From Sva-07 sp963743825 (GTDB lineage: Bacteria; Actinomycetota; Acidimicrobiia; Acidimicrobiales; Ilumatobacteraceae), in the NCBI GenBank assembly GCA_963743825.1, contig CAVURC010000014.1:80932-144931 (forward strand): DNA of 64,000 bases. The letters are read 5' to 3'. The translations under genes and the position numbers were made by a program. Every line of letters starts with the position of its first letter. The first letter of the stretch is position 1. This document shows positions 34,210 through 43,443 of this stretch, piece by piece. The notes beneath the pieces are model-generated. The model did no database searches. It was not told the DNA's origin and saw nothing but the letters and a program-made list of their open reading frames with translations.

Positions 34210-36426
34210 CTATTCGTTCGGACGGACGCCGCCATCGAACCGGCCGTTGAAGCACGTCGTGTCAGTCAGCAGAGCGGGTTGCGCCGGCACATTGGAGCTG
34301 GTGTCGAGCTGTTCCGACAACACGACCGGATCGGACTGTTCGAGGCCCGACATCTGCAGGAACATGCACTTCACGACCGGAGCAGCTGCCTGCGACCCGT
34401 AGCCGGCCTTCTCGAGATACGCCGTCACGGTGTACGGCCGAGACGGGTCCCGGCTGTAGGCCACGAAGGCCGACGAGTCGTTCCAGGGATAGTTGCCGGC
34501 GCCCTGCGCGGTACCTGTCTTGCCGGCGAGCGGGATCGCGCTGTCGGGGTAGTAGTAGAAGAGCTTCTCGCCGGTGGTCGAGTGGTAGAAGTCGCTCGTC
34601 GTCCCCGGCCCGGTGATCACCCGATGCAGGCCATTGTCGATCTCCTGCCACGTCTCCTCGGACATCGGGATCTGACGCACCACCTCGCCCGACACGTTGG
34701 CCGGCACGGCCAGCTTCGCCTCCGACAGGTCGGCGTAGCCCTGCGTCGCCGAATCCGGCACGCCCGGCTGCCAGACGGCCTTGATGATCTCGGGCCTCAT
34801 GACGAAACCCCTGTTGGCGATGGCGGAGTATCCGACCGCGAGCTGCAGCGGTGACGCAGACAGCAGACCCTGTCCGATGGCGAGCTGGACATTGTCGCCG
34901 GTGAAGTAGTTCGACCCCTCGACCTCGCTGATGACGCCTCGTTCGGCGTAGTCGGCCTTGAGCGCGGCGTCGGGGACGGTGCCATCGAAGGCGTAGGGCA
35001 ATTCGATGCCGGGGTCGGAACCGAACCCGAACTTGCGGACCTCCTCCTGCAGCACCGGCTGATAGTCGTTGGTCGTCATGATCAGCTCACCGATGCGGTA
35101 GAAGAACGTGTCGGACGAGACGGCGAGCGCCGTTTCGACGTCGACGGAGCCGTACACGCACGGACGTCCCGTGCCGCTGCAGGTGGCGTTTCGGTACACG
35201 CATCTGACGAGGCCCGAGTTGCACCGTGTCCTCCTCGACCGACTCCATCCGGTACGAGCCCTCGTCGCGGTAGTAGTCGTTCGTGGTCAGCAAGCCGGTG
35301 TCGAGTGCGGCGAAGGCGGTGAACGGCTTGAACGTCGACCCGAGGTTGTACCGGCCCTGGATGGCCCGGTTCACGAGGATCGACTCGTCGGGATCGATCG
35401 GCTCACCGTTGGCATCGACCGACGGGAAGACCTGTTCGAACTTGCCGTCGCCGAGGTCGGCCTCGAACCAGCGATTGTCGAAGGTGGGATAGCTCGCGAG
35501 CGCGATGATCTGGCCGTTCTGGTAGTTCTCGACGACCACCGAACCGGCGGGAGCCTTGTAGGGCACCTCCTCGGGATACTCCGGGAACACCCGCTCCTCG
35601 AAGTTCGTCTCGGGGTCCAACGGGTTCGTGGCGCGTCACCTGCTGACGGAGCGCGAGCTGCGTCTGGAGCGCCTGTTCGGCGAACTGCTGCTGATCGAGA
35701 TCGATGGTGAGTTGGACGTCGTTGCCGTTGATCGGCGGAATTCGTTCGACCTCGCGCACGATGCGGTTGGCATTGTCGACCTCGTAGGTGACCGAACCCC
35801 ACGTGCCGTGCAACTCGTCCTCCATGCTCAGCTCGATGCCGAACTGACCGACGCGTTCGTTGAGGAAGTAGCCGAGGCCCTGGTAGTAGTCCTTCGATTC
35901 AGCGGTGATGCGGCCCATGTACCCGACCACGTGACTGGCGAGGGGGGCGAAGGGATACACCCGGCGAGACTGTTCGAGGATCGAGACCCCGGGAAGGTCT
36001 TCGATTCGTTCCTGGATGGCGATCGCCGTCGGTTCCTTGATGTCCTCGGCGACGGGCATCGGCAGGAACGGGCTGTAGATCCCGCTCTCGTAACGGGCTT
36101 CCATCTCCTCGATCGGCACATCGACCCATCCGGACAGACGGCGGAAGATCTCGGTGCGGTACGTCTTGCTCCGGATGATCTCCCAGTCGACCCCGACGGT
36201 GAGCACACGATCGTTGTCGGCGAGAATCCGTCCCTCGGCGTCGAAGATGCGGCCACGCTCGGGAAGCAGCGGCACGGTGCGCAGTTTCGTCTGATTGACC
36301 TCGGCCTGCAGGCTCTCCTGTTCGACGGTCTGCAGGAACCACAACCGCGCGCCCGACCAGCCCGAAGAGCAGCATGCCCACGAGCGCCAGCACACCGAGG
36401 CGGGCGGCGCGCTTGTCAGCAGCCAT
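34210..36426 (-). CDS. mrdA: Penicillin-binding protein 2 (transpeptidase), three frame breaks
   Basis: It starts MAADKRAARLGVLALVGMLL, the single membrane anchor. Extra bases at about 36353, 35632 and 35214 split it into four frames. Removing one base at each gives 737 residues, a normal class B PBP length. The pedestal domain contains LLPERGRIFDAEGRILADND. The transpeptidase has SxxK in YNLGSTFKPFTAFAAL, SSD in place of SxN in ALAVSSDTFFYRIG, and KTG in IPLAGKTGTAQGAG. It crosslinks lateral-wall peptidoglycan with RodA. It is likely functional in the organism if the breaks are sequence errors. Confidence 0.9.
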
Positions 36427-36565
36427 TGCGCGCCTGCGCGTCGATGAGAGCCGAGATCACCATGACATACCAGTCTGCATGTTACAAACGTGTTGCAGGG
36501 CGCGGGCGGCGCGGCACGACAACTCCCCGATTCTCACCTGGCTCACACTCTCGTTCGGCGTCGGC

Positions 36566-37108
36566 TCAGACCGGAGTGTCGCCGCCGATGGGCTGCGTCC
36601 ACTCGGGTCGCTTCATGCGCAGGCACCATCGTGCGAGCGGCACGAGCACCGGGCTCATCACCGCAGCCGAGATCGCCACGACCGGAACCACCAACGTCAG
36701 TCGATCCTGGAACGGTTCCGGCTCACCGACGAAGAGCCGCACAACCGGAATCATGAGGGCTCCAGCCGCAGCGCCGAGGCCGGTGAACAACGCATTCAGC
36801 CACCACTGCGGGTCGGCTGCGATCAATGCCAGCAGACCTCCGACGGCGCCGGCGATCGTCATGGCTGTTGCCGTCGAGCCCAATGGTGTGCCCTCGGCGA
36901 GGTCGAACATGATGCCGAACACGAACCCGGCGAGCGCCCCGCGCTCGCTGCCACCGGCGGCTCCTGCGGCCGCCGCAGTGGCCATCATCAGCTGGATGAT
37001 GACGCCGTGGACCTGCAGCTCGACGAAGAGGGTGCGCTGCAGCGCCAGCAGCACCATGCCGACGGGGATCAGCCTGACGAGCGGACCCTGGATGAACGCC
37101 GCGAACAT
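36566..37108 (-). CDS. mreD: Rod shape-determining membrane protein MreD
   Basis: ATG 37108 gives a 180-residue protein with about five membrane helices (for example PVGMVLLALQRTLFVELQVH and MTIAGAVGGLLALIAADP) and the MreD-like GFVFGIMFDLAEGTPLGSTA segment. It scaffolds the elongasome with MreC. It lies 37 bases after mreC. About 139 bases separate it from the PBP2 start. Confidence 0.88.
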   Translation of the reverse strand: MFAAFIQGPLVRLIPVGMVLLALQRTLFVELQVHGVIIQLMMATAAAAGAAGGSERGALAGFVFGIMFDLAEGTPLGSTATAMTIAGAVGGLLALIAADPQWWLNALFTGLGAAAGALMIPVVRLFVGEPEPFQDRLTLVVPVVAISAAVMSPVLVPLARWCLRMKRPEWTQPIGGDTPV

Positions 37109-37145
37109 CAGCCGACCCGAGGGCGTGCCCGTCGTTGGCCGCTGG

Positions 37146-38360
37146 TCACTGGCCGACTTCGGACAGCGGCTTGTACAGGACCACACGCACGAAGTTGAGA
37201 CGGGCGAGATCTGCGTTCAGCCCCACGTCGAGCAGCGGTCCGCCGGACCCGGGGCGGTTGGCGCGGTTGAGGACGCGGCCGACCGGGATGCCCGGGGGCG
37301 CCAGGCTCTCGGACCCACCGGCGGTCTCGACGAGATCGCCGACCTGCAGTTCGGCGAGCGACGGCGTGTCCTGCAGGAAGCGGATCTGCGGCAGCCGGAG
37401 TCGGCCGCGTCCTTCGAGTGCCCCGTATTCCTTCTCGATGATCGGCGCCGTCGTGGTGGTCGTCGTCGTGGTGGCCGTTGCGGTACCCGGCTGGGCGAGA
37501 ACCGAACCATCCGGGACCGAATCGGCCGGCACCGAATCAGTCGAGTTGAAGGCCTCGTCGAGCGCCAGGACCTCGGCCTCGGTGAGCGGGCGACCGGTCG
37601 CGTCGACGAAGGGACCGGGCGCCGTGGCACCGGGCAGCGTGGTCGCCGGAACCGCAGAACCGTCGGGTCCGGTGACGCCCGGCACGAGCGCGGCCGGCAC
37701 CGTCGTCGTGGTCGACGTCGTCGTGGTGGCGGCGTCGGCGACCTGCTGCGGGTCGAGACCCGACGGCGTCGTGTCGGTAGGCGTGTCGGTGAGCGCCTGA
37801 TCAGACGAGGTGACCTTCACCGCAATGCTGTAGCGGGCATCGGTCACGAGCATCACCCGCGCCGAGTTCGCCGACACCTGTGTGACCTTGCCGACGAGAC
37901 CCGCCTGGTTCACGACGGGCATCCCGACCTCGATACCGCTGCGCGAGCCCTTGTCGATCTCGATCACCTGATCGAGGTTGTTTGCTGCGTACCCGACGAC
38001 GCGGGCAACCTCGGTGTCGATTCCCGACAACGACGGAAGGCTGTACAGCGCCTGGAGTTCCTTGCCCTCGATGACCGCTGCCTCGGCCGCCGCCTGCGTT
38101 CCGATCAGGCGATCGACCTGCTCCTGCAGTGCCAGGTTCTCCTGCTCGAGATCGTCGTAGTCGGTGATGCCGTGCCAGATCCGTTCGATCGGATTGGTCA
38201 CGACGTTGGTCGCCGACTCGACCGGATCCATGGCGTACGAGAAGCCGTTGCGCATGCCGTCGATCAGCGGATTGCCTCGCAGATCGAGCGTCAGCAGGAG
38301 TGCAGTGGTGAGCAGCAGCGCGAGAATGACGCGCTTGCGCCCGACGGAGTAGATGGCCAT
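37146..38360 (-). CDS. mreC: Rod shape-determining protein MreC with a Thr-rich insertion
   Basis: The 404-residue protein has an N-terminal membrane helix (ILALLLTTALLLTLDLRG), a coiled coil (DDLEQENLALQEQVDRLIGT) and the MreC beta-barrel domain (ARVVGYAANNLDQVIEIDKG, GLVGKVTQVSANSARVMLVT). Between the two halves of the barrel lies an insertion of about 130 residues rich in Thr/Pro/Ala (TTTTSTTTTVPAALVPG and TATATTTTTTTTAP). The final strands follow (VGDLVETAGGSESLAPPGIP). Typical MreC has about 280 residues. MreC organises the PBP2/RodA complex outside the membrane. Confidence 0.93.
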   Translation of the reverse strand: MAIYSVGRKRVILALLLTTALLLTLDLRGNPLIDGMRNGFSYAMDPVESATNVVTNPIERIWHGITDYDDLEQENLALQEQVDRLIGTQAAAEAAVIEGKELQALYSLPSLSGIDTEVARVVGYAANNLDQVIEIDKGSRSGIEVGMPVVNQAGLVGKVTQVSANSARVMLVTDARYSIAVKVTSSDQALTDTPTDTTPSGLDPQQVADAATTTTSTTTTVPAALVPGVTGPDGSAVPATTLPGATAPGPFVDATGRPLTEAEVLALDEAFNSTDSVPADSVPDGSVLAQPGTATATTTTTTTTAPIIEKEYGALEGRGRLRLPQIRFLQDTPSLAELQVGDLVETAGGSESLAPPGIPVGRVLNRANRPGSGGPLLDVGLNADLARLNFVRVVLYKPLSEVGQ

Positions 38361-38391
38361 GGCAACAGTGGGTTCAGCGCGAGGCCAACGG

Positions 38392-39426
38392 TCAGTCTCC
38401 GCCGCCGAGCGACATCAGGCCACGCATTGCGTCGATGTTCTCGAGGGCTCGGCCGGATCCGATGACCACGCTGTACAGCGGCTCGTCGGCGATGCGGATC
38501 GGCATACCCGTTTCGTGCGTCAACCGTTGGTCGAGCCCGCCGAGCAGCGCGCCGCCACCCGTGATGGTGATGCCGTCTTCCATGATGTCGGCCGCCAACT
38601 CCGGCGGGGTCTTGTCGAGCGTTGTCTTCACGGCGTCAACGATGGCAGAGATCGGTTCCGCAAGGGCTTCACGCACCTGTTCGGTCGTCACCTGCACCGT
38701 GCGGGGCAGGCCGGAGATGAGGTCGCGTCCGCGGATGTCGGCGGTGAGCTCGAACTCCAACGGCCACGCCGAGCCCATCTGGATCTTGATCTCCTCGGCC
38801 GTGCGATCACCGATCGCCAAGGAGAACTCCTTCTTGACGTACTGCAGCACCGCGTCGTCGAGTTCGTCGCCGGCGACACGGATCGACTGCGCCGTGACGA
38901 TGCCGCCCAGCGAGATGACCGCCACCTCGGTGGTGCCGCCGCCGATGTCGACGATCATGTTCCCTGACGGCTCGTGCACGGGCATGTCGGCACCGATCGC
39001 TGCGGCCATCGGTTCTTCGATGATGTGGACGGGCTTGCGGGCACCGGCGTACTCGGCGGCATCCTGCACGGCGCGCTGTTCGACACCCGTGATCCCGGAC
39101 GGCACGCAGATCACCATGCGTGGCTTGCTCCACTTCGAGCCGTGCACCTTCTGGATGAAGTACCGCAGCATCTTCTCGCAGACCTCGAAGTCGGCGATGA
39201 CGCCGTCCTTGAGGGGCCGGATCGCCTTGATGTGGTTCGGGGTACGACCCATCATCCGTTTGGCTTCCATGCCGACGGCCACGGGGCGACCATCGTTGGC
39301 ATTGATGGCAACCACGGAGGGTTCGTTGAGGACCACGCCGTGGCCCCTGACGTAGATCAGCGTGTTGGCCGTGCCCAGGTCGATGGCCAGGTCACGCCCG
39401 AGACTGAGCGGATTGTTGCGGGCCAT
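38392..39426 (-). CDS. mreB: Actin-like cell-shape protein MreB
   Basis: The 344-residue protein starts MARNNPLSLGRDLAIDLGTA. Actin-fold motifs are phosphate-1 DLGTANTLIYVRG, the central VHIIEEPMAAAIGADMPVHE, phosphate-2 MIVDIGGGTTEVAVISLGG and the adenosine motif GITITGGGALLGGLDQRL. It polymerises under the membrane to guide lateral wall synthesis. Presence of mreBCD-PBP2-rodA argues for rod-shaped growth or a related elongation mode. Confidence 0.97.
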   Translation of the reverse strand: MARNNPLSLGRDLAIDLGTANTLIYVRGHGVVLNEPSVVAINANDGRPVAVGMEAKRMMGRTPNHIKAIRPLKDGVIADFEVCEKMLRYFIQKVHGSKWSKPRMVICVPSGITGVEQRAVQDAAEYAGARKPVHIIEEPMAAAIGADMPVHEPSGNMIVDIGGGTTEVAVISLGGIVTAQSIRVAGDELDDAVLQYVKKEFSLAIGDRTAEEIKIQMGSAWPLEFELTADIRGRDLISGLPRTVQVTTEQVREALAEPISAIVDAVKTTLDKTPPELAADIMEDGITITGGGALLGGLDQRLTHETGMPIRIADEPLYSVVIGSGRALENIDAMRGLMSLGGGD

Positions 39427-39504
39427 GAAATGGCCACCTTTCGCGAGCTGTCGAGAGTTCCGATCCGGCACTCCAACCGTGCCAGCAACCAGGAACCCTC
39501 AATG

Positions 39505-39915
39505 TTACAGATTGGGGAAGAAAATCCCGATCTCGCGCTCGGCGGACGACAGCGAATCGCTGCCGTGCACCAGGTTCTCGGTGAACAGGATGCCGAGGTC
39601 GCCACGAATGGTTCCCGGAGCCGCCGTGCGCGGATTGGTTGCACCCATCATCGCACGAACGACCTCCCATGTGTCCTCGGGCCCCTCGATGACCATCGCC
39701 ACGACGGGACCACGGCTCATGAACTCCACGAGTTCGTCGTAGAAGCCCTTGCCGACATGCTCTTCGTAGTGTCTCGCGAGGGTGTCCGCGTCGAGCCGGC
39801 GCAGCTCCATGGCGACGATGTCGAGGTTCTTGGATTCGAACCGCGAGACGATCTCGCCGACGAGCTTGCGCTCCACGGCATCAGGCTTCAACAGGACCAG
39901 TGTGCGATCTGACAT
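39505..39915 (-). CDS. ndk: Nucleoside diphosphate kinase
   Basis: The 136-residue protein starts MSDRTLVLLKPDAVERKLVG. The active-site motif is NLVHGSDSLSSAEREIGIFF with the phosphohistidine in HGSD. GPVVAMVIEGPEDTWEVVRA and MMGATNPRTAAPGTIRGDLG also match. It balances NTP pools. The extension to 40005 enters the palindromic repeat and was rejected. Confidence 0.97.
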   Translation of the reverse strand: MSDRTLVLLKPDAVERKLVGEIVSRFESKNLDIVAMELRRLDADTLARHYEEHVGKGFYDELVEFMSRGPVVAMVIEGPEDTWEVVRAMMGATNPRTAAPGTIRGDLGILFTENLVHGSDSLSSAEREIGIFFPNL

Positions 39916-39939
39916 CCCGCCGAACCTACCCCCATTCCC

Positions 39940-40063
39940 CCGAAAAATGTGCTGTGGTGCCCGCCCAGTGCACGAATCAGCGCACATTTCGTGACGGGCG
40001 TGCACTCGATCCGAAATGTGCGGGAATTTGCCCGCTCAGCGCACTCTGCGGCGCATTTTTCGG
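39940..40063. repeat. Nested palindromic repeat element, copy B
   Basis: Terminal inverted repeats are CCGAAAAATGTGC (39940-39952) and GCGCATTTTTCGG (40051-40063), 12 of 13 paired. Internal arms CGCACATTTCG (39981-39991) and CGAAATGTGCG (40012-40022) pair perfectly. Two GTGCAC palindromes lie at 39968-39973 and 40000-40005, the first within GCCCAGTGCAC, as in copy A. The 124-base element starts 24 bases upstream of the ndk ATG and ends 24 bases past the folC stop. Confidence 0.75.
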
Positions 40064-40087
40064 AAGTCGGACTGGAGGGGGAGGGGG

Positions 40088-41377
40088 TCAGTTGGCGGAG
40101 CGTTGGAGGACGGGGCGGGCGGCGCCGGCGGTGTAGAGGCTGCCGGTGACCAGGATCGCATCGTCACCGTCGGCGTACTCCATGGCGCGTTGGCACGCGG
40201 CTTCGACGGAGTCGAAGACGTACACGTCGTCACAGCCGAGGCGACGGGCCGCGTCGGCGACACCGGCGGCGGGCACGCCGCGGGGTGACGGCGCCGTGCA
40301 GGCGAAGACGATGTCGAACTCGTCGGCGCGCAGTGCTGCAAGCATTTCGTCAGGATCTCGAAGCGTGCCGACGATGAGGATGCGGCGACCGTCCGGATCG
40401 AAATCCTGGAAGAACACGGCTGCACACGTGTCGGCGCCCGGCGCATTGTGCGCACCGTCGACGATCACCAGCGGCTGGTGGCCGAGGACTTCGAATCGCC
40501 CGGGCATCGTGACCTCGCCGAAGCCCTCCATGACGACGTCCTCGGCCAGCGGCGCGGCGAAGAACGTCTCGACGGCAACGAGTGCCACCGCAGCGTTGCT
40601 GCCTTGATGGGCACCGTTGAGCGGCAGGTACACGTCGGTGTAGATCGTGGTCGGCGTCCGGATGTCGAGCAGGCGGCCACCGATCGCGAGCCGGTTCCCG
40701 ACGAGCTCGAAGTCGTCGTCGACGGCGAGGAGCGCCGCTCCCCCGGCGGCGGCGAAGATCGACACCAACTCGGGTCGGGTCTCCCCCACCACCGTCGCCG
40801 ATCCCGGCTTGATGATGCCGGCCTTCTCGCGGGCGATGTCGTCGAGCGTCGGCCCGGCGAACTCGGTGTGGTCCATCCCGATGTTGGTCACCACGGCCAC
40901 GGTTGCGTCGACGACGTTCGTCGCGTCCCACCGGCCGAGCAGCCCGACCTCGATCACCATGACGTCGACGGCGACGTCGGCGAACCAGCGGAATGCCGCC
41001 GCCGTCATGATCTCGAAATAGCCGGGGCGTCGTCCGATGATCGCTTCGAGATCGGCGATCGCAGCGATCTGTTCGGCCAGGTCGTCGTCGGAGATCGGTT
41101 CGAGGTTGCGGCTGATCCGCTCATTGATCCGCTCGAGGTGCGGGCTCGTGTACGTGCCGACCGTCAATCCACTCGCAACGAGCAGGCGCGAGATCATCTG
41201 CGCCGTCGACCCCTTGCCGTTGGTCCCAGTGATGTGGATCGCCGGCGCAGCGTGCTGCGGGTCTCCCATCGCCTCGCACAACGCCGTGATGTTGTCGAGC
41301 GACGGCGACGTGATCCGCCCGGTCTTCTCGTAGGTCGCGTGCTCGTCGAGGTAGCGCAGCGCGTCGTCGTAGGTCAT
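40088..41377 (-). CDS. folC: Folylpolyglutamate synthase / dihydrofolate synthase
   Basis: The 429-residue protein starts MTYDDALRYLDEHATYEKTG. The Mur-ligase ATP loop is PAIHITGTNGKGSTAQMISR at about 46-65. Further marks are YTSPHLERINERISRN and ATVAVVTNIGMDHTEFAGPT, and the C-terminal domain contains VIVDGAHNAPGADTCAAVFF. It adds glutamate to folates. It follows clpX by 35 bases. Confidence 0.95.
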   Translation of the reverse strand: MTYDDALRYLDEHATYEKTGRITSPSLDNITALCEAMGDPQHAAPAIHITGTNGKGSTAQMISRLLVASGLTVGTYTSPHLERINERISRNLEPISDDDLAEQIAAIADLEAIIGRRPGYFEIMTAAAFRWFADVAVDVMVIEVGLLGRWDATNVVDATVAVVTNIGMDHTEFAGPTLDDIAREKAGIIKPGSATVVGETRPELVSIFAAAGGAALLAVDDDFELVGNRLAIGGRLLDIRTPTTIYTDVYLPLNGAHQGSNAAVALVAVETFFAAPLAEDVVMEGFGEVTMPGRFEVLGHQPLVIVDGAHNAPGADTCAAVFFQDFDPDGRRILIVGTLRDPDEMLAALRADEFDIVFACTAPSPRGVPAAGVADAARRLGCDDVYVFDSVEAACQRAMEYADGDDAILVTGSLYTAGAARPVLQRSAN

Positions 41378-41412
41378 GCAACGCTCAGGCTATGGCCGGG
41401 GCGCGCTGTTGC

Positions 41413-42690
41413 TCAGGAGGCCGCTTTGCGTTGGCGACCCGACGACCGAGGCACCAGGGTGGGGTTGACCTTGTCGATCACCGTTGTCTCGTCGATGACC
41501 ACCTTGCCGACGTCGGTGCGTCCGGGAAGGTCGTACATCGTGTTGAGGAGCACCTCTTCGAGAATCGCTCGCAGCCCGCGAGCGCCGGTGCCTCGCAGGA
41601 TGGCCTGATCGGCGATGGCCTGCAGGCCATCGGGGGTGAACTCGAGTTCGACGTCTTCGAAGCTGAACACCTTCTCGTACTGCTTCACCAGGCTGTTCTT
41701 CGGTTCGACGAGGATCTTCATCAACGCCTCGCGATCGAGGCTGCCGACAGCGCCGATCATCGGGAGACGGCCGATGAACTCGGGGATCATGCCGAACTTC
41801 ACGAGGTCTTCCGGCAGTACCTGGGCGAACAGCTCGCCCGCATCGCGATCGACGGCCGAACGTACCGTGCCGTGGAACCCCACACCCTTGTGGCCGATGC
41901 GCGACTCGATGATCTGTTCGAGACCGGCGAACGCTCCACCCAGGATGAACAGCACATTCGTGGTGTCGATCTGGATGAACTCCTGGTGTGGATGCTTGCG
42001 ACCACCCTGGGGCGGCACCGACGCCTGCGTTCCCTCGAGGATCTTCAGCAGGGCCTGCTGCACACCCTCACCCGACACGTCGCGGGTGATCGACGGGTTC
42101 TCGCTCTTGCGCGCCACCTTGTCGATCTCGTCGATGTACACGATGCCCGTCTCGGCCCGCTTCACGTCGAAGTCGGCCGCCTGGATCAGCTTGAGCAGGA
42201 TGTTCTCGACGTCCTCGCCCACGTAGCCGGCCTCGGTGAGTGCGGTGGCGTCGGCGACGGCGAACGGCACGTTGAGCTGACGGGCCAGCGTCTGCGCGAG
42301 ATGGGTCTTGCCGCACCCCGTGGGGCCGAGGAGCAGGATGTTCGACTTGGCAAGTTCGACCTCGTCGCGTCGCCCGACCGTGGTTGCCTGATTCTGATGC
42401 TGGATCCGCCGGTAGTGGTTGTAGACGGCGACCGACAGGATCTTCTTCGCCGAGTCCTGTCCGACGACGTAGTCGTCGAGGAACGCGCGGACCTCGCGGG
42501 GATTCGGAAGGTTGTCGAAGCTCAGCTCGGCGGTTTCGGTGAGCTCTTCCTCGATGATCTCGTTGCACAGGTCGATGCACTCGTCGCAGATGTACACGCC
42601 CGGGCCTGCGATCAGCTTCTTGACCTGCTTCTGCGACTTGCCGCAGAACGAGCACTTCAGCAGTTCGCCGGTGTCCCCGAATTTCGCCAC
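41413..42690 (-). CDS. clpX: ATP-dependent Clp protease ATP-binding subunit ClpX
   Basis: The 425-residue protein has a GTG start (AKFGDTGELLKCSFCGKSQK). It has an N-terminal C4 zinc finger (CSFC and CDECIDLC), Walker A ILLLGPTGCGKTHLAQTLAR, pore loop GYVGEDVENILLKL, Walker B GIVYIDEIDKVARKSENPSI and RKHPHQEFIQIDTTNVLFIL. It unfolds tagged proteins into ClpP. Order tig-clpP-clpX is conserved. The C-terminus ends in a basic tail. Confidence 0.98.
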   Translation of the reverse strand: MAKFGDTGELLKCSFCGKSQKQVKKLIAGPGVYICDECIDLCNEIIEEELTETAELSFDNLPNPREVRAFLDDYVVGQDSAKKILSVAVYNHYRRIQHQNQATTVGRRDEVELAKSNILLLGPTGCGKTHLAQTLARQLNVPFAVADATALTEAGYVGEDVENILLKLIQAADFDVKRAETGIVYIDEIDKVARKSENPSITRDVSGEGVQQALLKILEGTQASVPPQGGRKHPHQEFIQIDTTNVLFILGGAFAGLEQIIESRIGHKGVGFHGTVRSAVDRDAGELFAQVLPEDLVKFGMIPEFIGRLPMIGAVGSLDREALMKILVEPKNSLVKQYEKVFSFEDVELEFTPDGLQAIADQAILRGTGARGLRAILEEVLLNTMYDLPGRTDVGKVVIDETTVIDKVNPTLVPRSSGRQRKAAS

Positions 42691-42810
42691 TGTCGCTACC
42701 CCTGTCGTGTTGTTGCTGCGCTGGCCGTGCGAGTTGAAGCCCGACAGTCTGGCGCGTCCACCACGACGAGTCGTGGACCCACCTGACGAATCAGGCCGAT
42801 CCCCACCCGG

Positions 42811-43443
42811 TCAGCGGATGGGACCGGTCCGGTCCACCGCCTCGCGAGAGGAGATCACTCTGTCGATGATGCCATATTCCAGCGCCTCGTCGGCCTCCAT
42901 GACGAAGTCACGGTCGGTGTCGGCGTGGATGCGCTCGATCGGCTGCCCGGTGTGGTGCGACAAGATGCCGTCGAGGAGCTCGCGCATCCGCATGATCTCC
43001 TTGGCAGCGAGTTCGAGATCGGTGACCTGGCCGTAGCCGACCGAACCGCTCGGCTGATGGAGCAGCACACGGCTGTGCGGCAGCGCAAGACGCTTGCCCT
43101 TGGTGCCGGCCGCCAGGAGAACCGCCGCTGCGGAGGCGGCCTGACCCAGGCAGATCGTGGCGATGTCGTTCTTGATGAACTGCATCGTGTCGTAGATCGC
43201 GAACAGCGCCGTGATGTCGCCGCCGGGGCTGTTGATGTAGATGTTGATGTCCTTGTCGGGGTTCTCCGACTCGAGGTGGATCAGCTGCGCACACAGCAGA
43301 CTGGCGATCTGGTCGTCGACCGGCGTCTGCAGGAAGATGATGTTGTCCTTCAGGAGGCGGCTGTAGAGGTCGTAGGCGCGCTCGCCACGACTGGTCTGTT
43401 CGACGACGTTCGGAACCAGGTAGTTCACCGCATCGAGATTCAT
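42811..43443 (-). CDS. clpP: ATP-dependent Clp protease proteolytic subunit ClpP
   Basis: The 210-residue protein starts MNLDAVNYLVPNVVEQTSRG, its ATG overlapping the trigger factor TGA (ATGA). Catalytic residues are Ser in CLGQAASAAAVLLAAGTKGK, His in LPHSRVLLHQPSGSVGYGQ and Asp in ERIHADTDRDFVMEADEALE. It forms the tetradecameric chamber used by ClpX. Actinobacteria usually carry clpP1-clpP2 in tandem; only one copy is here. In the raw sequence the frame runs on from tig because of the tig frame break. Confidence 0.97.
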   Translation of the reverse strand: MNLDAVNYLVPNVVEQTSRGERAYDLYSRLLKDNIIFLQTPVDDQIASLLCAQLIHLESENPDKDINIYINSPGGDITALFAIYDTMQFIKNDIATICLGQAASAAAVLLAAGTKGKRLALPHSRVLLHQPSGSVGYGQVTDLELAAKEIMRMRELLDGILSHHTGQPIERIHADTDRDFVMEADEALEYGIIDRVISSREAVDRTGPIR

